A stretch of 24,758 bases of DNA from Paramacrobiotus richtersi (Eukaryota; Tardigrada; Eutardigrada; Parachela; Macrobiotidae): the NCBI GenBank assembly GCA_034698045.1, contig JAQGAU010000705.1, positions 1 through 24,758 of the forward strand, given 5' to 3'. The notes under the pieces are model-generated. The model was not told the DNA's origin. It ran no database searches and was given only the letters and a program-made list of their open reading frames with translations. The position numbers and the translations under genes were made by a program. Shown here piece after piece: positions 18,136 to 24,758 of this stretch; position 1 is the first letter of the stretch; every line of letters begins with the position of its first letter.

Positions 18136-18930
18136 GTCTGCAGCGTAGTATGCCCTGTTGTCATTGCAGGTATTGATCCATGCCGATAGCGCCTGAAGTT
18201 GAGCGTCCTCCATAGAAGGCAGACTGTCATCCAAACGCGACCACAAACCCTCAACGGTAATCCGCTGCTTCTTGCCAGTTTGACCTCTGACAACCAACGC
18301 CCAGACGTAATCGCGAAAGGATATCCTGACGTTCCGCAGCATCAACCTGTCACAAACAGTAATCATTCCGTCGAGTTGTGTGATAAACTCCTGGAGCATC
18401 CCGGCAAACCGGATGGGCTCGGATTCGTTGACAGGCCAGCGGGCATCAGCCAACACTACCGTCTCCACTGAACCGTGAAGACCTTTCTCGATCAGTGTCC
18501 GAAACAGCCGACCTACGCATAAGAAGCCATTTTGCACGGCAGGCGCGGCAATGCCGCCCGCGATGACGATGATCTTCGTGTGTGGTGTCCAGCCGTGGTG
18601 CCAACTGGCCACAGACTTCCAGCCCTGCTTTAATGACTTGCAGTGGCTGAGCAGTACGCGTGTCACGCACGCCGAGGTTAGGATCCAATCCCAGTAGGCA
18701 CACACGCGACGAACCCTTGCCCGCTCCATACTGTCGAAATGCTGAAATACGTTGGCTAGAATATGCTTAGGAAGCATCCGGATGGTGTAAGTCGAGATGG
18801 ACGATGTTTCAAACGCGACTGCTCGGTCTGTCGTTGATTCCAGACCTATTTCTGACAGTTTCCGCTTGCGCTGCAGTGCAGTACGGCATTCATGCGTCAC
18901 CTTTGCCAGCAGCCCCCGTAACGCTTCTCC
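18136..18930 (-). CDS. FMRP-like/F-box protein, copy 4, exon 2 (F-box and leucine-rich region)
   Basis: Acceptor CGTCTGTTAG|GGAGAA and donor GAC|GTAAGA; 265 codons, phase 0. After GLLAKVTHEC and the basic QRKRKLS it has the F-box MLPKHILANVFQHFDSM then RVRRVCAYWDWIL, followed by GRLFRTLIEKGLHGSVETV and CDRLMLRNVRI half repeats and DDSLPSMEDAQLQALSAWI. The QTGKKQ segment replaces the RGRID.. loop of copies 1 and 3. Open throughout. Confidence 0.8.
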
Positions 18931-19459
18931 CTAACAGACGATGAATGGTTATGCGCGTGACACGTTGAAAGGATAGGTAGATTCAAACGTTCATGTCTGG
19001 ATCTACCTATTCTTACACTTGGGTTAATATTTTACGAGAGCTAGGTCTGCATTCTGCAATGACCAATTTTTGAAACGGGTCACAAGGGGACAGCGCGAAA
19101 TTCCCCATTCCAATATTCTCCTCGATTTTTTTAGTTAAAACCTTTGAAGTAATTCAGCCGCATTTTACCGCCATCTTCAAGTAAGGCAGTAATATGACAG
19201 TTTTCACACTGACCCGCGTTAGTCAATGCAGGGACTGCCTCTGCTGCTTACCAGAACGGGGGTGGTAGCGCTGGCGATTATGCAACGTTTCCACCTTTAG
19301 AGGTCAGAATTATACGGCTAAATCACTTTAGCATAAAAAGGCTCGAAACTTTGGAATGAAGGCTCTCGTGCCGCACACAGCTGTGGCTTTTACACGGTGC
19401 ACCTGTGATGTAGGCTTAATTACTCATTAAAGGTTTGGCTGGGCCGGTGGGGCACTTAC

Positions 19460-20125
19460 AGCTACAGTATCTGTTGCGCCCCGGTCTGTTCCGGACTTGA
19501 GAAATCCGTTGCCAATTCCGATGTATTCCAACCACTTGTCGTCCATGTGAATCGCCCAGACTACGGTTCTCGCAGGGTACTTGAACCTGACGATGGCGCT
19601 GTTCAACGCATCCACGATTTCTTGACAAGATGCATCCCCACGGCAGTAGTACTCAGGAAGGCAAACTTGGGTCTTGACAAACTGCGCGTTCTGGACGCGC
19701 AGATTGTTCAGCTGTATCTCGGTTTGTGGCAACCGCATTCGGTCTGTGGGGCAAACAAATGTTTTCTCACCATCCGCAAGCAAAGCCCTAACCACAGCGA
19801 ATTTGGTCGAAGACGAGAAATCCCCCGTGATTAACCTGGCTGGGTACCACGTCCACGGCTCTCGATTACCTCGATATACGAGTACTTCAACGGAAACTTC
19901 ATTGGCTTCGATTGCGTCCGCTTCCGAAAAGCTTCGCCTTCTGTATATATATATCTCCCCGAACGGCACAAACTGGGGATTCCATCGCCCCTCACACCCC
20001 CAGTCGATGATCAAGCCCCCCTCCGCACAGTCGACAATCTTCCCCTGCTGCAGCAACCCGCTGTCGCTCCGCACATCAACCTCACTGGATTCTGGCTCAT
20101 TCCCCAGCACCAACTTAGGAGGCAT
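19460..20125 (-). CDS. FMRP-like/F-box protein, copy 4, exon 1 (tandem Agenet plus KH0-like)
   Basis: Start chosen at ATG 20123-20125 (MPPKLVLGNEPES), the first in-frame Met; upstream in-frame codons exist to 20197 but without ATG. The ATG directly follows TTTTCAG|AA, as in copy 2, which suggests a 5'-UTR intron acceptor. Domains: Agenet 1 (VDVRSDSGLLQQGKIVD ... FVPFGEIYIYRRR), Agenet 2 (VEVLVYRGNREPWTWYPARL ... TFVCPTDRMRLP) and KH0-like (FVKTQVCLPEYY ... SCQEIVDALN ... WAIHMDDKWLEYI). Donor GCT|GTAAGT after 19460; 222 codons. Joined to 18136-18930 across a 529-base intron. Confidence 0.8.
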
Positions 20126-20778
20126 TTCTGAAAACGGCGATCCGTTACTTGGAGCGTAAAAGAAAACTGGCCTTTTTAGATCTGAGTCATCTGACAATAA
20201 GAAGCGGCTGGAAAAACAGATGAATTACATAACCAGGACGATCGTAATTCGAGGCACTGGCTGCACCAGCAGAATTCGAGCAGCTTTATCATTAGGAACC
20301 GAATCAGAAGGCCTCCTCTCTAATAAGGCCCGTCTGTTTATCTGCAGACAGGGAGAGAGGCCCGTCTGATCCAGCCTTGCCATAGTACGACTGATGGGAA
20401 TATAGGGCATCTCTGTTTCGTCAGTCGTAAATGTGTACCAGAAATTGCCCTCTGCAATGGAACTATGGTCTTGCTGTGGCTTTGTTCCACTGACTGTAAG
20501 TGCATGCCATTTGGTACATTGGTCAATCCTCTTTGATTTTTGGATTTTGTTCGCAAAATCTCGCTAGATGCCTGGCGAAAGGGACGAATTGATTTTTACT
20601 TGTCCACTTGTGTGCTCATTTGTTTCACACGCCATTGTCCTAACGCGTTATCCGGCTTAATACGTCACAGGAAAGTGAGAATGCAGCGCACAGGCCGGAA
20701 AAGATGTGAATTGCGATATCTTTGTTTAATTGATGTGTACGGTATTTGCGAGTCACAAGCACAACAATGACAGTTATG
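20126..20778. other. Upstream region of copy 4
   Basis: This holds the presumptive 5' UTR and promoter of copy 4. No protein or structured repeat was recognised, and no clear TATA box was seen. Confidence 0.3.
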
Positions 20779-21250
20779 CTGCTTCAAACGCATCGAAACC
20801 TATCTGCAGCCAAGCGTACCGGAAGTACAAGTCGCGAATAAACTGTTTACTAAATAAAGTTCCTGTTTCGGCTAATTTTCATAAAAAAAAATCTTATACT
20901 CATATAGGAGATATAACCACCGTTTTGGTTAATACACCCGCCTTCGCAATCCGAAGACGTACGATCAAAGTAACTTAAAGCACTGTACGAGCTTAAAGCA
21001 TTGGACGAGCTTTTTCTGATTGTGTAAAGGTAATGTCTAATATGTTCACATGACGAGTTTATTTGGTTTAACCGGTTTTTTTTTTGAGTGTTTATGTCGG
21101 AATTATTCAGCATTGTCAGTTAAGTACTGCAAAGCTCAGCAGCTAAGTTGATTAAAGAGATGTACTTAAAGCACGAACAGTACTGTTTGGGCCATTCACA
21201 TCCGTATAGCTAGCAGAGATGACCATTTCTTCAAGGTCTTTTCAATCTTA
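20779..21250 (-). repeat. 3' flank of copy 5 (source or partner of 16676-16945)
   Basis: It contains the ACAAGTCGC and TTAACCAAAACGG blocks shared with 16676-16945. A minus-strand AATAAA at 21058-21063 lies about 190 bases past the copy 5 stop and may be its polyadenylation signal. Confidence 0.5.
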
Positions 21251-21430
21251 TTACAAGGATACTGCAATATCCAAAGCTTCCAAACTATCTCTGCGCCGAG
21301 CTCGTAACGTGTGCAAGGTGAGTTTGCTCAGCTTTCGTAAGTCCACTTCGGTGATGTTATCCGCAGTCCATTTTCGGTCGCGGTAATGTGTGCTGTCGCG
21401 GGGGTCAGCAGACTGTCTGCTGTTGAGAAC
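21251..21430 (-). CDS. FMRP-like/F-box protein, copy 5, exon 3
   Basis: Acceptor TTGTTTCTTGCAG|GTTCTCAAC, phase 0 from exon 2 over an 80-base intron (21431-21510), the shortest in the array. It reads VLNSRQSADPRD, HYRDRKWTADNITEVDL, RKLSKLTLHTL, ending LEALDIAVSL and TAA at 21251-21253. It is exactly as long as exon 3 of copy 1. It would only be translated if the exon 2 stop were bypassed. Confidence 0.75.
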   Translation of the reverse strand, partial: VLNSRQSADPRDSTHYRDRKWTADNITEVDLRKLSKLTLHTLRARRRDSLEALDIAVSL

Positions 21431-21510
21431 CTGCAAGAAACAATGACGACCAATGCATTCCGGTGCCTGTTTTGAATGTGGTAATGCATTTTTCACGGGC
21501 GAACGCTTAC

Positions 21511-22308
21511 CTCTGCTATGCGCAACTTCTCGTGGTGACCGAGTTCCACGATCCACGACGATAGCTTGCGGAGCTGAGCGTCAACCAAACAAGGCAAGCT
21601 ATCGTCCAACCGTTGCCACCAATCCTGAATGGTCATCCGCTGAGCCCTGGTAATTCATACGCTGATAATACGAACATAATCACTGGCCAATACGTCAGCA
21701 CCGGTGTATATTATCATTCTAATGTTCCGCATTATCAACACATGAGAGACACTCGCCAGCCCATCCAGTTCTTCGACAAACCACTGAAGCAGCGCAGGAA
21801 ATTTTCGCTCTTTGCCGGTTGCCTTCAAATACCACACGACATCGGCTAGCACGATTGTTTGTACGGGACTGTGAAGATCTTTCTCAACAAGGGTGCGGAA
21901 CAGCCGACCTCCACATAACAATCCATCTCCACAGGTATTGACGCCGGCGCTGATGATCGTCTCGGTCTGTGGTGTCCAGCAGTGATGCAAACCAGCGATA
22001 GACCCAAGATCCTGTTTCTTGTTCTTGTAGCCTATTCTCAGTACATTCGTCAAGGTCATGATCGCATTCCATCGAGGACATACGCGACGGAGTGATGTCT
22101 GCTCTAGACTGTCAAAACACTCGAATACGCTGGCCAGAATATGTTTGGGAAGTAGCTGGATACGGTAAGCTGAACCGAACGATGTGTGGGGTTTGACTTT
22201 TAATAGGGGAGTTGTTTCCAAACCCGCTGCGGACAGCTTCCGCTTGCGTGCTTGTATAGCATTGCACTCCTTTGTTGCTGATTCCAGTAAGCGAAACAGC
22301 ATCTTTTC
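21511..22308 (-). pseudogene. FMRP-like/F-box protein, copy 5, exon 2 (in-frame TGA)
   Basis: Acceptor TCTTTTTTCTAG|GAAAAG and donor GAG|GTAAGC define 266 codons, phase 0. RKRKLS, the F-box (LLPKHILASVFECFDSL, LRRVCPRWNAIM) and the leucine-rich half repeats (GGRLFRTLVEKDLHSPVQTI; SHVLIMRNIRM) are intact. At 21655-21657 a TGA replaces the Arg of VVRGRID (here IISV-stop-ITR). Downstream the family frame carries on perfectly: RMTIQDWWQRLDDSLP, VDAQLRKLSSWIVELGH to the donor. A single CGA-to-TGA change would explain it. Product truncated to about 436 aa if real; with the stop read through, the gene is 544 codons, the same as copy 1. Confidence 0.8.
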
Positions 22309-22866
22309 CTAGAAAAAAGAATCTGATAATGACAACGCTTATTAAACGGAACATTTGATCCGTTTCTTTACGAAAACTAAGGCGGCCACGCATGAGCTTG
22401 AATTTGTATCGCCGCGCGGCCGTGAGACTGGAATTCATAAACTGGCCAACGGGCGTCAAAAGCGTTCGTTTATTATGCCCGCGGTACCTCAAGTATTTCG
22501 CGGATTGAAATCAACAGCGTACGAATACGCAGTATTTGTTTGTAGCACGTCAGGAATCGTCTGGGGGTAACCCCTGCCATGTAAATTTGTGTTTCAAAAT
22601 TGAATATAACATGACATCATTTTCGGAAAGTATGCAGGATATCAAATTATGAAGACAACGCTGTTATTTTCATAAGTAAGATTTTAGAACTAGTGCGCTT
22701 GGTGGACCTTAACTCTCACAAGCGTAAACCTGCCAGGCACACTCAGTGGCACGAGACCTTTTCAAAGTGCAGGTAATCTCCGATGGAAGAGGAGTTGATC
22801 AAGAAGGCAGTGTTAAAAAATCTCCCGGTGGTTGTTCCTTAGGTCAAAGGAATCTGCAGGGCTGTT

Positions 22867-23302
22867 CTGCAAGTGAAACGAATTGTCCTGGACGTGAGGA
22901 AAACCGTCTTGGAAGTCACGGAATCCCGCAGGATGTCAGTAACTTGATGAGGTGGGTGGTACAGTAAGGAGGGTTAGGACATCACATTTTGGAGGTTAAT
23001 GATTCAATCTTAGACATTAGTGAAACCTCTAAGGAGGTGACGCAATCTATCTCGGTTGTCAGTGGATTGGTCCGGGAGGTGCGCGAGTGTATTCCGGAGG
23101 TGAAGAAGCTGTCCCAGAAGTCCCTAATCCAGTCCCGAATAGACGTAGTTCTTACCAACAGTGAGTGGGACCTTCGCGGTTGTCTTGAAGTCACTCCTGG
23201 ACCTCGATAGACACGTCCCGGTAGATGAGGAAACTGCACCCGGAGGTAAAGGAAACCGTCCTGGGGGTAGATGGTGTCATGACAGAGGTTCTGAATTGCC
23301 CT
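22867..23302 (+). repeat. Decayed 21-bp repeat array with coiled-coil heptad coding pattern
   Basis: At least 13 units of 21 bases resemble CTGGAGGTGANGGAAACCGTC. They form three blocks: 22867-22929, 22989-23135 and 23240-23302. Read on the plus strand each unit is one heptad: LQVKRIV, LDVRKTV, LEVTESR; LEVNDSI, LDISETS, KEVTQSI, SVVSGLV, REVRECI, PEVKKLS; PEVKETV, LGVDGVM, TEVLNCP. The three blocks lie in three different frames with stops between, so no intact protein remains. It may be a relic of a coiled-coil gene exon or a minisatellite grown from one. Confidence 0.7.
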
Positions 23303-23640
23303 CTGAAAGCTAGCCGATGGATTCTTGTCGGAAGTGATGTGATTCGTTCTGGGGGCGAAACGGATGATACATCAACAAATGTGACTAGATCTTATACAAT
23401 TAAGAAGCGTGACGGTAAATCGACGGATCTTCATTGTATGGATTGTAATCAGATCCGTTACTGCTGCAAAAGTACGAGCGCATTTTCTAGTCGTCTTAAA
23501 TAATCTTCTGATGGCCTTCCTATTTTGAAATAATTAAAAAAAATATTTTAATTGAATAATTGTGCACGTCTGACTTTGCAATGCAGAAAGTCCTCTCAAG
23601 TTCAAACCACTCAAGTTAAGAGAATGAAAGTCCCACGCCT

Positions 23641-23672
23641 GCCCCACCCCACCCCCTCCCCCCCCCCTCTTC
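23641..23672. repeat. C-rich low-complexity tract
   Basis: Almost pure C with a few A and T, on the plus strand (poly-G on the sense strand of copy 5), 56 bases downstream of the donor at 23727 within intron 1. Confidence 0.8.
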
Positions 23673-23727
23673 GATAAAGCTTCCTCACGGACATTCAGTT
23701 TCAGATAAAATACTGTAAATCCCTTAC

Positions 23728-24384
23728 CACTGCTTCTACGCCCATGTATCTCTGGGACCTGGGAAGGAATTCTTCAGCAGTTCTTAGGTATTCCAGCGAC
23801 TTGTTGTCCATGTGGATCGCGCAGGCAGTAGTCGTAGAATTCTGTGAGTACTTCCTGCTGGTGCTATTCATGGCATCCACGATCTCTTTACAGGACGCAG
23901 CTCCATTCGAATACTCTTCAGGCAAGCCGACGCTATCTCGGATGAACTGTACACTCTGCACACGCAGTACGTTCAGCTGTGACTCCGTGTGTGGCAACCG
24001 AATTCGGTCTATCGGGAGAACGAATGTCGTCTCTACCCCTGAAAGGACGGCCCTAATTAGAGCAAATTTAATCGGGGAATTAAATTCCCCCGTGATGAAC
24101 GCGCCCGGATACCACGTCCACGGCTCTTTAGCATTGCGACGCACGAGTACCTCCACAGATATGTCTTGAGCTTTGTTGGCGTCCGCTTCGGAGAACATTC
24201 GTCTTCGGTACAAATACATCTCCCCAAACGGTACAAACTGTGGTTTCGCTTGCCCCTCGCACCCCCAGTTGACAAGGAGGCCCCCTTCCACACAGTCAGC
24301 AATTCTCCCGTGCCGTAACAAGCCGTTTTCCCCGCGTACATCAACCACGTTGGATTCTGGTTCCTTTCCCGCTGGCGCTGTCAT
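23728..24384 (-). CDS. FMRP-like/F-box protein, copy 5, exon 1 (tandem Agenet plus KH0-like)
   Basis: ATG at 24382-24384 (MTAPAGKEPES, close to the MTTPLENEPET of copy 1); donor GTG|GTAAGG after 23728; 219 codons. Agenet 1: VVDVRGENGLLRHGRIAD ... FVPFGEMYLYRRR. Agenet 2: VEVLVRRNAKEPWTWYPGAF ... TFVLPIDRIRLP. KH0-like: FIRDSVGLPEEYSNGAASC, EIVDAMN, CAIHMDNKSLEYL, where the Trp seen in the WAI(R/H)MD of the other copies is Cys. The gene is join(21251-21430, 21511-22308, 23728-24384). Copies 1 and 5 share the short start, so they appear to be the closest full-length pair. Confidence 0.8.
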
Positions 24385-24758
24385 TTTCAGTGATTTGCAG
24401 CAAGTTTAAAATGTGACGATGGACTGGATCAGTCATTAATTTATTGTTAAAAATGCAACTACAAACTAATAAGATAACCTATTAAAAACGAACTACAAAT
24501 TGTCAAATTCTACAAACATGCGCTCTGTTGGGCTGTGGTACGGCCCGGATGGCTGGAGAGAAATAAAAACTAAAAATAAAATACTAAGGTATCAGTATAT
24601 ACAGACTGCAGAGTTTAATTTCAGTTTATTATTATTATTATTATTACAACACAAGAGCAGACAACCCAGTAGGGACTTCATGTCTGGTCGAACAGAGATA
24701 TATAAATCAGGACAGATCAACAGTTTTAAGCAAGAATTTGAAGACTGGCACACACCCA
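24385..24758. other. Upstream region of copy 5
   Basis: Presumptive promoter of copy 5 and intergenic DNA. It contains a (TTA)7 microsatellite at 24626-24646. No gene seen; the array may continue beyond the window. Confidence 0.4.
24626..24646. repeat. (TTA)7 microsatellite
   Basis: Seven perfect TTA units, ending before CAACACAAG. Confidence 0.9.

Larger units (their letters stand above)
22309..23727. other. Enlarged intron 1 of copy 5
   Basis: At 1419 bases it is two to three times longer than intron 1 of the other copies (423-614). The surplus holds the decayed 21-bp heptad repeat (22867-23302) and a C-rich tract (23641-23672). The remainder shows no recognised gene. Confidence 0.6.

Noticed and set aside
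22112..22492. Minus-strand frame running from intron 1 into the F-box exon of copy 5
   Set aside because: It is out of frame with the F-box and crosses a good acceptor; it is a shadow frame.
1..24758. CRISPR array, bacterial operon or prophage signals
   Set aside because: There is no spaced direct-repeat array and no Shine-Dalgarno-led gene string; introns and animal domains show a eukaryotic nuclear genome.
1..24758. tRNA or rRNA genes
   Set aside because: No cloverleaf with recognisable A and B boxes and no conserved rRNA segment was found by eye; a covariance-model scan would be decisive.

Overview
The window is eukaryotic and almost certainly animal. Genes are split by short spliceosomal introns with clear GT...AG ends. 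The recognisable domains are metazoan types: FMRP-like Agenet/KH0, F-box and thyroglobulin type-1. Small foldback and terminal-inverted-repeat elements sit between exons. From memory of similar lineage-specific paralogue families I lean towards a tardigrade (Hypsibius-like), but this is inference and the sequence does not prove it.

Layout. Bases 1-5200 (+ strand) hold two tandem, partly decayed copies of a two-exon gene for a small secreted thyroglobulin type-1-like protein: 1198-1389 with 2830-2998, and 3044-3176 with 4949-5175. Their introns are swollen by inverted-repeat elements: a foldback at 2039-2205, a TIR element at 2503-2760, a 1.28-kb TIR element at 3207-4483, and a second piece of the 2.5-kb repeat at 4661-4780. 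I see no gene I can name in 5176-6850.

From 6850 to the right end, everything recognisable is a minus-strand tandem array of one gene family. The full unit has three coding exons, all joined in phase 0. Exon 1 (about 220 codons) looks like the FMRP/FXR N-terminus: two Agenet (Tudor) modules plus a KH0-like module. Exon 2 (264-266 codons) has an F-box and leucine-rich half repeats. Exon 3 (about 60 codons) is a leucine-rich tail. Left to right: copy 1 (6853-9728), copy 2 (a broken exon 1 only, 11120-11664), copy 3 (12699-15515), copy 4 (17717-20125) and copy 5 (21251-24384). Extra orphan exon-3 pieces lie at 16946-17102 and 17515-17596.

The main result is the domain fusion itself: an FMRP-type reader module attached to an F-box, which would make a candidate SCF ubiquitin-ligase substrate receptor that recognises methylated protein or RNA. 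Exons 2 of copies 1 and 3 have no Met ahead of the F-box, and donors and acceptors are phase-matched in all four long copies, so the fusion does not rest on one example. Only copy 1 reads cleanly from ATG to stop. Copy 3 has ATA where the start is expected, copy 4 has a 2-base deletion in exon 3, and copy 5 has an in-frame TGA in exon 2. This is a birth-and-death cluster. Other relics include a PHD-finger-like exon (15899-15985, +) and a decayed 21-bp repeat encoding coiled-coil heptads inside intron 1 of copy 5.
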